A DNA stretch of 64,000 bases from an uncultured Cytophagales bacterium. Its GTDB lineage: Bacteria > Bacteroidota > Bacteroidia > Cytophagales > UBA9547. This document shows positions 1-12,700 of this stretch, one piece after another. The notes beneath the pieces were generated by a model, which ran no database searches, was not told where the DNA came from, and saw only the letters and a list, made by a program, of their open reading frames with translations. The stretch covers positions 1 to 64,000 of the forward strand of contig CAMFLX010000012.1 in assembly GCA_945957555.1 (NCBI GenBank). The letters are read 5' to 3'. Position 1 is the stretch's first letter, and each line of letters starts with the position of its first letter. The position numbers and the translations under genes are program-made.

Positions 1-1
1 A

Positions 2-604
<603 letters not shown>

Positions 605-618
605 TTACTGTGTACAAT

Positions 619-652
619 AAAAAGGGCTCAGAAATTATTCTGAGCCCTTTTT
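619..652. terminator. Bidirectional intrinsic terminator between pgi and the DUF4421 gene
   Basis: A 14-bp perfect stem (AAAAGGGCTCAGAA / TTCTGAGCCCTTTT) with a 5-nt loop lies between two convergent genes. It is flanked by A- and T-runs, so it can end transcription on both strands. Confidence 0.9.
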
Positions 653-668
653 AGTTATGTCTAATCTC

Positions 669-1679
669 TTAATAGTCGACACTCCAGTCATCGTAAGTTT
701 TACTTACCCATTTCGGTGTATTGAATCTATAGCCAACCTCGATGGTGAAGAGTGAATAAGAATGGTCTATGGCAAACTTGTACATGTCGAATACTAGATT
801 TTCACTTTTTGCCGTTATTGCCGAAAAGAAGCGATTAGAGTTATAACCCATTGCAAATCTAAAATCTACAAATGGATTCACAGTGGTGCTTTCATATATT
901 CGATTCTTGTTTTTTTTGAGTTTATTGGCTTGTATGTCGGCTCCTATTGCCAAAATTCCAGTTATAAAACACCTTTTGAGAAAAACGGCTGTGCCGCTGA
1001 TGCCTGGTGCTATGCCTAACGCAATAGTTCTAGATCTATTGAATGCGTTTGTTTTCCTAAAGGGTTGTGTAAAGGAAGTGTCCAATACTGAGTTGTGTGC
1101 ATTGAATTTGGCCCCATATACATGTGTTACAAACAATGGACTCCAAGCGCTTTTGATTTGTCTATATGAATAGTTAAACGCCGCACCATAGGAAAATTTA
1201 TGGGCTTTGAACGTAAAAATGGCACCAAGAGTAATGATATCAGCATTAAGATCTTTTCGGAAGGGCAGTACTTGATTTGTGGAGTCGATTTTGGTGGCAT
1301 CAGCAAAGCCAGAATAGCTCCCATATTTTCCTTCAAAAGCCCACTTTTTATAAGTATAGCGCATAGATAGCGAACCGGTTTTGCTTTTGCCATATTGGTG
1401 CTTGTCATTGGTATAGATTGGCGTTCTTACCCCTATAGATATAGACAAGTTCCTGTAGCTCAAGTCTACCCCTGCCATGACACGTGTATTGGATACATAG
1501 TCCTGAAATTTATTAGAGGTATCAGTATTGGCATTTACTGTGAGGTTGTATTGGGGGATCCCAATCCAAGGATTGATAATAATATTGTGTCTGTATTGTT
1601 TTACATAGTTGGTGTCTAGCTGTTGGGCTCGAATAGAAAATAGAGCTATTAGGTATCCGAATAAAACATATTTTTTCAT
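669..1679 (-). CDS. DUF4421-family outer-membrane beta-barrel protein
   Basis: Likely an outer-membrane barrel of unknown function. The start at 1679 (MKKYVLFGYLIALFSIRAQ) gives a clean signal peptide; an upstream in-frame ATG at 1703 adds eight polar residues and looks less likely. The mature part alternates aromatic and polar residues in strand-like runs (NTRVMAGVDLSYRNLSISIG, KSKTGSLSMRYTYKKWAFEG, AKFNAH). It ends in strands rich in Tyr, Phe and Arg (FTIEVGYRF). The motif pattern of a YRNLSISIGV strand followed by KYGKSK-like and YTYKKWAFEGKYGSYSGF matches what I know of DUF4421 proteins in Bacteroidota. It stands alone on the minus strand. The barrel call is strong; the role is unknown. 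Confidence 0.7.
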   Translation of the reverse strand: MKKYVLFGYLIALFSIRAQQLDTNYVKQYRHNIIINPWIGIPQYNLTVNANTDTSNKFQDYVSNTRVMAGVDLSYRNLSISIGVRTPIYTNDKHQYGKSKTGSLSMRYTYKKWAFEGKYGSYSGFADATKIDSTNQVLPFRKDLNADIITLGAIFTFKAHKFSYGAAFNYSYRQIKSAWSPLFVTHVYGAKFNAHNSVLDTSFTQPFRKTNAFNRSRTIALGIAPGISGTAVFLKRCFITGILAIGADIQANKLKKNKNRIYESTTVNPFVDFRFAMGYNSNRFFSAITAKSENLVFDMYKFAIDHSYSLFTIEVGYRFNTPKWVSKTYDDWSVDY

Positions 1680-1878
1680 AGTTATTTTAGTGTTGTCATC
1701 CATTTATATCTGAGAAGCATCACTGTGTTATTCAACCTGTTGATTTGTTAGCTGTTGAATGACTCCTTTAATAAGAATGGTAGAAATTGTGGTTTACTTG
1801 TATATCTTTATTTTTGATTATTTGCTGGTACAAAGTAAGCTGATTATTTCTGGATTTAAAAGCGCTTTTTATCTTTTC

Positions 1879-1929
1879 ATCCATGTGCGTATTGCATCAC
1901 CTTTGAGTAGTGCTAAATCGCACATGGAT
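1879..1929. repeat. 11-bp inverted repeat (hairpin) just past the TolB-like stop
   Basis: ATCCATGTGCG (1879-1889) is exactly complementary to CGCACATGGAT (1919-1929) across a 29-nt loop. It begins eight bases beyond the stop of the minus-strand TolB-like gene. There is no T-run on the minus strand after it, so it is more likely an mRNA 3'-end stabiliser or an operator than a classical terminator. A self-complementary AAAAGCGCTTTT lies just beyond, near 1858-1869. The rest of 1704-1936 shows nothing else. Confidence 0.5.
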
Positions 1930-1936
1930 TAAGGTT

Positions 1937-2848
1937 TTATTTCAGTTTGTAGCTTACAAAGGCAAAACTTTTACTGTCTGGTGACCAAGAAGGTACATTG
2001 ATAGTGCCTTGTCCACCAAATAATTCCGCTAAAATTTTGATCTCCCCTCCTCCAATGGGCATGAGACGCAGTTTTACGTTTTTATTAGCTGGATGGTCTC
2101 CAGGGGCAACGTCAGCTGCATTGTAGGATACGAATACAATCCATTTACCATCTGGTGATGGGTGGGCAAACCAGTCATTGTACTCATCCGTGGTGACTTG
2201 CTCTTGTTCTGAGCCATCAGCTTTCATCCTCCAGATCTTCATCAATCCACTTCTTACTGAGTTGAAATAAATATATTTTCCATCCTTTGTATATTCTGGG
2301 CCGTCATCCAATCCTTTTTCAGAAGTAAGTCTAGTTTCTTGACCTCCTTTGCAAGGAATTGTATAAATATCATATTCTCCATTGCGTTCTGCGCAATAAG
2401 CCAAAGTGTTGCCATCGGGAGACCAGCCATGCCAATAAGAAGGGCCAAAGGAAGTCACCAGTTTAGGTTTACCACCCTTGATCGGCAAGCTATAGATCAT
2501 AGATTTGCCTGAAGCTGCCTCATGATGACTGATTACGATCTGTTTGCCATTAGGTGAAATACCATGATCATTATTACAGTGGTCTGCAAAGTCTGTATTG
2601 ATTTGTTTTGGTTTGCCACCTGTCACAGGTATGGTGTAAAGTTTACCTTGACTATTGTAAAGGAGGTATTTGCCGTCAGGTGACCAATTAGGAGCTTCGA
2701 AATGTGCCTCAGCTTTGTAGACAGTCGTACGTTGTCCTGTATCTAGTTTGAAGATTTCCAGCGTACTCTCCATAGTACTTTGGTGCTGCAAAAGTGTGCT
2801 ACTGCTTGTGACGAATAGCAATGAGAAAAGTGATATGATAGTTTTCAT
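1937..2848 (-). CDS. Exported TolB-like PD40 beta-propeller protein
   Basis: This 303-residue protein has an N-terminal hydrophobic signal ([20 protein letters not shown]) followed by at least six PD40 blades. The repeated signature is [76 protein letters not shown]. Several blades carry IP-KGG-E/K linkers. It resembles the propeller half of TolB and of S9 peptidases but has no catalytic domain, so a periplasmic binding or scaffold role is likely. No Pal or Tol partners are adjacent. A -10-like element (TAAAGATA read on plus, 2872-2879) lies upstream without a good -33 box. Confidence 0.85.
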   Translation of the reverse strand: MKTIISLFSLLFVTSSSTLLQHQSTMESTLEIFKLDTGQRTTVYKAEAHFEAPNWSPDGKYLLYNSQGKLYTIPVTGGKPKQINTDFADHCNNDHGISPNGKQIVISHHEAASGKSMIYSLPIKGGKPKLVTSFGPSYWHGWSPDGNTLAYCAERNGEYDIYTIPCKGGQETRLTSEKGLDDGPEYTKDGKYIYFNSVRSGLMKIWRMKADGSEQEQVTTDEYNDWFAHPSPDGKWIVFVSYNAADVAPGDHPANKNVKLRLMPIGGGEIKILAELFGGQGTINVPSWSPDSKSFAFVSYKLK

Positions 2849-3732
2849 TTTAATTTGTTTGTTTTGTTGGGTAAAGATATAAATAATTGAATATTTACTG
2901 AAGGCTTGCCGATTTTAAGAATAGTGTGCCCCTATTAAAAAAGATTTAGTACGACATTGCTAGTTAATTAGGTTAGGTTGTGTTAGATGAATTAGGAATG
3001 GACTTTGCCTCTATCCTGATTTTTTCGCGTAATTATCATCTTGTTCCGACTTAAAGAGCAGTTTGTAATTTAACAGAATAGATGATATGTATTTTTACTT
3101 GCGGAATCTTCTCATACTACTGAGTATTTGCTTCAAAATTTCTTAGATTACCATGGCTTTGACGTATTGCTTTGCATCTTTAAGGTGGGATTGAAAAATA
3201 TATTTTTTAAGACTCAGAAAAACAATTTCCTTTTCTATAAATAGTAGTAATTATTTAAAAATATATTACGTTGATATTATTTTTCTATACGATCTTTTTA
3301 GCTTAATATTTCTGTTATAGACAATTTTATTAGCAAATTCATATTTTAGTATCTGTCTTATGTGGTTTAAAAATCATATCTATTTTTGCTAGTTATTCCG
3401 ACTGATTTCGAGTAAATGAATATTTGTAATATTTTCTTTTTCTAATAACTGGTCATTTTGAGCAAATTTTAGCTAAGGAATTGTTATATGAAAATTTTGA
3501 AACTACGTATTTTCCCTGATGTTTAATTACGTACGTTTATTGGTTTGTATGCATTCGAATTTGGAAATGAAAGTATAATATATATATATTTGATGTCGAA
3601 ATTGTGCAAATAAAACCAATGTTATTATAGATTAAATCGTATTTGATATTATTTATATATATATGAAATGAGTTCGTATGAATCCTTTATTATCAATTGT
3701 CGTATTTATAACAAAAGTCTTATAAAATTCTC
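2849..3732. other. Long AT-rich gene-free region upstream of the giant adhesin
   Basis: About 880 bp without a convincing coding frame. It is very A/T-rich, with alternating AT tracts near 3576-3590 and 3649-3664. It holds one copy of a 25-bp sequence repeated at 41104-41128 (here 2965-2989). No clear Bacteroidota promoter was found close to the adhesin start, so a long 5' UTR or a regulated, non-consensus promoter is possible. Confidence 0.6.
2965..2989 (+). repeat. 25-bp dispersed repeat, copy 1
   Basis: This sequence, starting TAATTAGGTTAGG and ending TGTGTTAGATG, occurs again in exact reverse complement at 41104-41128. Both copies are in non-coding DNA. A T-run (3020-3025) follows about 30 nt downstream on this strand, but without a strong stem. 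Confidence 0.8.
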
Positions 3733-6700
3733 ATGAGAGGGTATAGTTTACTATGGAGAAGTCTGCTGTTTTTATTGATAGCAGCGATGTGTGAGGTTAA
3801 TGCTGCTACTTATTATTGGGTTGGTGGAGCATCGAATTCTTGGAATACTAGCGCTAACTGGAGTGCTACATTGGGCGGAGCAGGAGGAGCAGGTGTTCCA
3901 GGTGCTGCCGATAATGCTGTCTTTGACGGTTCCAATATTGGTGGAGGGGCCACAGGACCTGTGGCTATAGCCTTTGATAATAACTATACGGTTGGGGGAG
4001 TCTCTATCCTAAATTTCGGGGCGAATACGATCAGTTTAACCTCTACCTCTGCTGCAAATAGAACACTTACCGTTCAGCCGTCATCCGGGTCAACCACTTT
4101 TACAGTGGCATCAGGTAATACTTTACGGTTAAGTGGTCAAGCTACTTCAAATAGAACATTCAATTTAACAATTGGTACTGGTTGCGCTGCTACTATTGAT
4201 GGTACAGTGACAACCAATATGGGAGGTACGGCTATTTCTACCTTAGGTGTTTCTGGTACAGGTACAATAGCGTTTTCAGCTACTGGATTGTACATACACA
4301 ATGTAAATGGTGGTACAATACCTGCAGCTACATGGAACGCTGCAGCGGAATGTAGGGTTACGGGCACTACCGGTACGGCACCTACATTTCCAGCGACTAC
4401 AAGTTATGGGAACTTGACTTGGAATGCGCCTTCACAAACTATTGCTGCTGCTATCAATATTACTCCTTTTACGGTACAAGGTACTTGCAAGGTCACTTCT
4501 ACTGGTTCGGGTTCATTTGTGCTTAGAAGCTCTAATGCCTCAAGTGCACTTACTGTAGGTACTTTTCAAATGGATGGAGGTACTTTCAGTTTCTATACCT
4601 CAGCAAACAAACAAACTATTACGGCCAACATTACTACATTGAACCAAACAGCTGGTACCATCAATCTTAATGCAGGAGGTACTGGTACATCAGTTGTAAA
4701 TGTGAATGTTTCGGGGAACTTCACTCAAAGTGGAGGAACTTTAGAAATGGCTACATCTGCGACGACGGGTTCTGGCAATTTACTATTGGCAGGGGACTTA
4801 ACACAAACAGGAAGCCCAGTGATACAAAGAACAGGAGGAGCTGCCACCTCAAGAATAGAATTTAATGGTGCTAGTAATACACAAGTAACCACGGCAGCCA
4901 GTGGTATCGGTACCAATGTGAATATTACACTCAATAAAACTTCCAACAGCAATACACTGACACTGGCCAGTACCTTGTCTTTACCCAACAATTCTACTTT
5001 AACCCTTACCTCAGGGGTTTTGACACTAAATGGCAATACTTTGAATTTGGGAACTACCCAGAATATCTCTCGTGCTGGGGGAGCGAGTATAGATAACACT
5101 ACAGGTACCTTCAATCACGGAACTACAACTAACCTTTCTTATGTAGGTTCTGTCAACTTTCAAACAGGGGTAGAGTTGCCCACTTCTGCTTCTGTATTGG
5201 GAACATTAACTATAAACATGGGTACCTCTAACATAGTGACACTGGCAGCTAATGCAACCGTAAATGGTACCTTAACTGTGACAGCTGGAACTTTACAACT
5301 TAGTACCTTTGACCTTAACGCAGTTGGGACAACTAACTTAGCAGGTACAATAAACGATAACAGTGCAACAGGTACTAATACCTTTGCAAGTTTGACATTC
5401 ACGGGTGGTACGCTTCAATCTACTGCAACTGCACTTTACACTGTTTCAGGTGCTTTAAATGCCGCAACAGGAAATGGTACCATAGGGGCATGTGCGATTA
5501 CCGTTAATGGAACTACAACAATTTCCGCATCTAGAACTTTAACGATCAACAGTGCTACTGGTGCAAAATCTTTTGTTGATGTAACATTAAACGGTATTTG
5601 GACAAATTCAGGAAATGCTTCAATTGCGATCAGTGGTACATTAACTGTTAATACTGGCGCGACATTTACTTCAGGAACTGGCACTTATACACTTTCAGGA
5701 ACAGGCAAAAATATTGCGGGTTCTATTGCAAGTTTTACAATTTCCAGTTTGACGATTAGTGGTACATATACGCAAACAGTTACTGCACTTACAGCAAACA
5801 CTTTAAATGTGAGTGGTACCTTGACAAACAATACCGCATTGACCACTACCACACTTAATGTACTTTCTGGTGGTTATTTGAATACTGCAAATGCTTTGAC
5901 TAGTACTACCGCTACAATCAGTAATGGAGGACAACTAGATATCAATGCTGGTATTACTTTTACAGTAAATGGTTCGGTGAGCAATAGCGGTACATTTAAA
6001 GTAGTCGGTACTTCAGGCAATCCTGCAATCGTAACTAGGTCTGGGGCTAATTATACCATTTCGCAATCTGCGGGTACGTTTCATGCTCAGTATTATACAT
6101 TTTCAAACTTGGGTACCAACGGGATTACAATATCTGGAGGTGCTATAGATGGAACTAACAACTTTAGCAATGGTACTTTTACAACTAGCTCTGGCACTGC
6201 CACTGCATTTTTAACTTTATCAGGGTTAAACTTTTCTGATTTTACCGTTTCCAATGTAGTGTTTAATGCAAGTGCAACCAACAACGTAGTTCGTACTTCT
6301 GGTACAGGAGTGATTACTTTTGCGAATGCGACAGGAGTTATGTCCGGATACGGTTTTGAAAGTGATGTGCCTGCCTTTGGACAAAGTACTGGTCTTGTAA
6401 GGTGGACCTCTTCACCAGCTACATATTATTGGGTAGGTGGCGCAACGGCAAATAACTGGAACGCAGCAGGTGTTTGGGCTACTTCACTAGGAGGTTTAGG
6501 CGTTTCTGCCTTCTCACCGAGTAACTCAGATGTGTTTATTTTTGATGGAAGCAATATAGGTGGTGGCGCTACAGGTAATGTAACTGTAAACGTAAATGCA
6601 AACTACACTGTAGGTAGTGTACGCATTTTGAATTTTGGTGCGAATCAGGTCACAATGCAACCAAGTTCGTCGGGTACCGCCGCAACCTTGACACTGACGC

Positions 6701-9700
6701 TTGCTCCTAGCAGCGCAGACGTATTTACTTTGGCTTCAGGAAATACTTTAAATATAACGGGCAATACCACTACAAGAAACTTAACACTTTCCATTGGTGA
6801 TAACAGTACTGCAACTGTGGATGGTACCTTAAACATCAATACAAACTCAGGTGTTGGAGCATTTGTTGCCACTGGTACAGGTACTATAACTTTTGGAAGT
6901 TCTGGACTTTATGTACATGCTGTAAACGGAGGAACTATTCCGACCGCAACATGGAATGCAACTTCTGAATGTAGAATAACAGGTACAGTAGCCACGGCAC
7001 CTATTTTCGCCAATGCACAAACCTTCGGAAATCTTACATGGAATGCTCCTTCTCAGACAGTTGCAGCGGCGATAAATGTGGCAACACTTGCGGTAACTTC
7101 GACCTTTAAAATGGTTAATACCAATACGGGATCTGTGGTTTTAAGAAACTCAAATGCGGTTTCGGCATTGACGGTGGGTACTTTCCAAGTGGATGGGGGT
7201 ACTTTTACTGCTTACAATGCGGCAAATACTAATACCATTAGCATAACTGCAACTACCTACTCACAGTCAGCCGGTACCGTGAACTTGAATGCAAGTACTA
7301 CTGCGGGCTCGATTGTCAACTTTAACTTATCTGGAAATTTCACGCAGACGGGCGGTGTGTTTGACTTGGCTCCTACCAGCGCCACTGGACTAGGCGTATT
7401 GTATCTTTCTGGCAATCTTGTACAGTCTGGCTCGGCAATTCTTAGAAGAACAGCTGGTACTAACACAAGCAGATTAGAGCTGAATGGTTCAGCATCAACG
7501 TTTAGCACCATATCGGGTGGTTTAGGTACTGGCCTCAACCTTACGGTCAATAAATCTGCCTCAAGTACATCAGTACAGTTCTTGAGTGCTGTTTCCCTAC
7601 CTGCTTCCATGAGCCTTGTGTTAAGTAGTGGTGTTTTGGATCTAAATGGCAATACTTTGACTTATGGGACCTCAGTTGCATTGAATCGTTCTGGCGGTTC
7701 ACTGACTACCAATGGAGGAGCCTATGCTTATACAGGTTCAATAGATATTACTTACTCAGGTAACCAGGATATCACCACTGGCCCAGAAATACCAACACCT
7801 TCGAGTGCTCTTAATAACTTAACCGTATCAGTTGGGGCTGCCAATGTGGTTAGTTTGAATACTACTGCACAGGTAAACGGAAACCTTGGAGTTACCACAG
7901 GTACTTTATCATTGGGTAGCAATACTGCCAATAGGGTTTCAGCGGGAGGTACACTCACCTTAGCCGCCTCAACATCATTACTGATAGGAGGTACAGGTAC
8001 TTATCCTTCTAATTACTCCACATCAACATTGTCTGCTACCTCTACTGTAAATTACTTTGGAAGCAATCAAACTGTTAAAGGTGCTGTGACTTATGGTAAT
8101 CTTACCATTTCAGGTTCTGGTACTAAAACATTAGATGCAAACGTAACAGGCATCGCAGGTAATGTTAGTGTTTCAGCAGGTACTTTTGACTTATCTACTT
8201 TCACTTGTAACAGGAGTGCGAATACAGTGTCATTTACCTTGTCTTCTGGAACGACATTACGTATTGGTGGAACTTCTACTACTTTCCCAAGTGGTTTTAG
8301 TACCTACACACTTACAGGTTCTTCTGTAGAATACTATGGAACTACACAAACAGTAGCTGCTGTACCTTATAATGATGTCTTGATTTCTGGTTCAGCTACC
8401 AATGTGTCGGCGGCTGTTTCTATAAATGGCAATGTTGTGGTATCAGGTACAGGTAATTACAATCTTGGAACTGCAAATGTTACCCATACTATAGCAGGGA
8501 CGCTTACAGTAAGTGGAACTTTAAATTATGGATCTTCAGGAAACCAAACACTTACAGTAACCGGTAACTTGTTGGGTGCTGGTGTACTTAATATGAATTT
8601 TACAGGCACCAAAGTTTTGAATCTTGGTGGTGCAGATAACTCTGCTTTTGGTGGTACATTTACAGCAGGTTCAGGTACTGTAACTTATACAAGAGTTGGC
8701 GATCAAATTTTATTTGCAGGAGCCTACAACACTCTGAGCTTTACCAATTCTGGGAATAGAACGCTATCAGGCTTGAGTAGTGTGATTCAAAATTTCACCG
8801 TACCAACAGGTATTACTTTGAATCTAAACGGATTTAATTTCACAGCTTCAGGTACATTTACGGCTACGGGTACTACTTCTATTCCTGCTTCTTCTACCTT
8901 ATCTACTACTGGGGCCATCACAGTAGGTGGACAATTGAACGTAAGTGGTACGGGATCAACATTGACATCCGCAGGTAACATTACTATTAACTCTGGTGCT
9001 GCTTTGTCACTAGGAAGTAGTGCTACTTTGAACATGAACGGAACTACCATTACCAATAATGGTACTTTTAGTGCTGTTGGTACTGCTGGTAATGTGGCTA
9101 CGGTTACAACTTCTGGAGCGGGTTATGTCATCAACCAAACAGGTGCAGGTGCCGCAAGTGCTGTATTTGCAGCAAAATATTATGTATTCAATGCACTTGT
9201 TACTAATGGAATCACTATTTCTGCGGGTTCAATTGATGCAACCAATAATTTTAGCAATGGTACATTCCAAAATGGTACAGGAACAGCTTATCTTACACTG
9301 ACAGGATTAACGTTTGGTAATTTTACTGCATCAAATGTGGTCTTCAATGGTACAACACCTACCTACAACGTTGTAAGAACTTCAGGAACGGGAACCATTA
9401 CCTTCCAAGATTATTCTGGTGCAAGATCTGGACAGGCGTATGAAAACGATACAAATATTCCTGGTACGTTGATCAATTGGGGTATCTCAGGTAGTGTATT
9501 CTACTCTCAAGGTACTGCTGATTTCTATGTACTTTCTACTTGGAACTCAGCAAGAGATGGATCAGGGTCTGCCCCATCCAGCTTATCAAAACTAGCAGAT
9601 GCTTCAAGTGATTTCGTTGTGCAAGCAACACATACAGTAACTGTAAACAATAACTTGTCAATCAATGCATTGACAGTCGAGTCTTCTGGTTCTCTTATAG

Positions 9701-12700
9701 TTGGTGATGCCAGTGCTACACCAAGAACAGTCGCTATCAATGGTGATGTAACTATTCAGCCATCGGGCACTGTATCAGTTGCAAACTTCAATGCAGTACA
9801 CACCATAAACTTTACTGGATCTAGTTTTACCAACAATGGTTCATTTAGCTTATACAACACAAGTTTGCTCAAGTCTGCCATATTTAACTTCAACGGAGTT
9901 ACCATGACGGTGGGCGGTAGTGTTTCCCCAATATTTGCGTCGATAAATTTCAACAACCAAGCGCCACCTTATACAAATAGTACAGTTACTGCTTCAGTGC
10001 CAATGACGATAAAAGGTAATGTGGTCTTTGTTACAGGAGCTGTTTTCAATGATGGCGGTTTGACACACACTGTTGCTGGTAACTGGCAGCAAGCTACTGT
10101 TTCACAAATAAGTGGTGTGGGTACGATTCAATTCAACGGTAACAGCACACAACAAATTAGCACAGCAAGTACTTTTTACAACCTTACATTCAACGGTGGA
10201 AATGCTCCAAATATTAATGGTGCAATCACTGTCAATGGAAAACTGTATGTTACCAACAACACAAACGTGAGTACTGCTGTGGGCACACATACCTACAATG
10301 GTGATTTTACGGTTGATGCAGGAAGTTCTTATAACCAAACAGCTAATACAGCAACTTTTGCATCTAATGTTGCTACACAAAATATAGATTTCAGCAATGC
10401 TACATTTGCAACACTTACATTTACAGGTTCGGGGTTAAAAGCGACTTCTGGTAACCTCAGAGCAACGGCTGGAGTAACCATTAATACAGGTGCTACAGTG
10501 GATGGAGCAGGTTCTCATCAAATCACTGGTAATTTTACGGTAAATGGAACTTCGGCATGGACAGGTTTGGTAACCATGACTGGTGGTAACCTCACTTCCT
10601 CCAATGCAAGCATTGCCCTTGCTGGCCCACTTACAACTACTGGTAATGTCACCTTGGTCAATACTGTTGCTACCAATCCTATAACATTGACTATCGCAGA
10701 TAATTTTAATATCAATGTGGGTACATTTACCATTAGTAGCCCTGCGACAATCATCGGAAACACAGGATTTACAATGAATGTTGCAAATGGTGCTGCGATA
10801 ACAATGCTAGGTGCTAATAACTTCCCTACAGGTTTTGATTCATACAACTTTGTATTAGGTTCAACTGCAAACTATACTGCAACCACTGCACAGGCAACTA
10901 CGCAAGTGATAGCTGGAGGTGTATTTTATTCAAATTTGACCATTCAGAATAATAGTAAAACAGCTGGTGGCAATATTGATGTATTAGGCAATCTTACCTT
11001 TAACAACGCAGGAACGGTAAACACAAGTTTTGACCTATTGGGTATGACTTTGTCAGTAGAAGGAAATATCGTGATTGGTAATACTGGTAGTTCAATTACA
11101 TCTTCATTGGCTGGCAGCGTGTTGAACCTACGCGCTGTAAATGCGAACCAGACCATCGGCATTGGTACTTACAATTTAGGAACGATTGCTCTTACACAGT
11201 CTTCGCCTTCTACAGCAAGATCGAGGACATTTACAAATGGATCGAATATTACAGCGGTTAATTTCCAAGCAAGCAATCCAGCTGGGGATGCTGTTAATAG
11301 GCTTATAGTAGATTTGGGCACAAACGTTGTTACTGCTGGTTCTGGTGCTTCAGTATTCAGTTTAGGTGCTAATTCAGGAATTTATACTTCAGGTGCATCA
11401 AGTTTACAGACCACATTTGACGGATTTACCACCGTATCTATGAATGATTCATCATTTGTAAGATACAACAGTACGACACTTGCTCAAACTATTGCTAATA
11501 AAGCGGCAACTTCATACGGAACTCTAGAACTCTTAGGAAGTACGACTAAAACAGCTCTTTCTGCCTTGGATGTTAACGGCAGTATTTTATCTTCTGGCAA
11601 TACACCAGTATTTGTGGATGGAGGGTTTAATCATACAGTAGCAGGAAACTGGTCTTTAGGGGCTACTAACTATAGTATTGCTTTGGGAAGTTCAGGTACC
11701 ATTACAATGGATGGACTTGACCAGAGTATTGTAGGTAATGTGATCAATGTGGTGTTTGCAAATGGAGGCACTAAAACGGTGACAACGTCTAACCTTGTAG
11801 TTCAAAGAAATTTGACAATCAACTCGGGTGTGTTGCTTGATGCCAACATTAGAAACATATCAATTGCTGGAGATTGGGTACAACTTGGAACTGGTTCGTA
11901 TAATCAATCTACTGGTACCACCACCTTTAATGGGATCAGTGCAAGTCCTCAAAATATTACAATTGCAACACCATCTAGCAGTTATTTCGGTAATCTTACC
12001 GTCAATAGGGGAGATTTAGTAGGAAACCCAAGTACAAGTATCAAAGTACAGACTAATTCCAATGTTAGAGTTGCAGGAACCCTTAGGTTGAACAACTTTA
12101 ATGACAATCCTACCTGTAGCATACTAGTACCTTACGCAGATTTAGACATCACAGGAGACACCTTATTTGTTGGAGGTTCATTGGTAATTTACCCAACCTC
12201 AACTATGACTACACCCAATAGTACATTGGTATTGGCCAGTGAAACAGCACAAAATTTTTATATAGGTACACCAACAGTCACATTTAATAATCTTGTCTTT
12301 TCTGGTTCTGGTCTTAAGACATTTGCCAATGGAGGTTGGACAGCACCTGCTTGCGGAAGCTGGAACAATCCTGTGGTAGTAAATGGTGATTGGAAAATGG
12401 ACTTGGCAACCGTAAATGCTAGCTCGTTAACAGTTACAGTTTATGGAAGTTGGTATAATACAGGTGATTTTCAGCATAACAATACTGTGACTTTGTTAGG
12501 AATCGGTAAGACGATTTCCAATTCTACTTTCAATAATTTGACGCTTGGAGCAAGTGCTTCATATACTTTAACTGGAGATATAACTATTGCAAGTGCATTC
12601 AATATTTTAGCAGGTGGTTCATTAGATGTGAGTACCTCAAACTATAGTATTACTGTATCAGGTAATTATACAGTTGGTGGAACATTAAATACTCGTAGCA

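Noticed and set aside
883-1619. Plus-strand frames opposite the DUF4421 gene
   Set aside because: The minus-strand gene has a signal peptide and barrel pattern; the plus frames have none.
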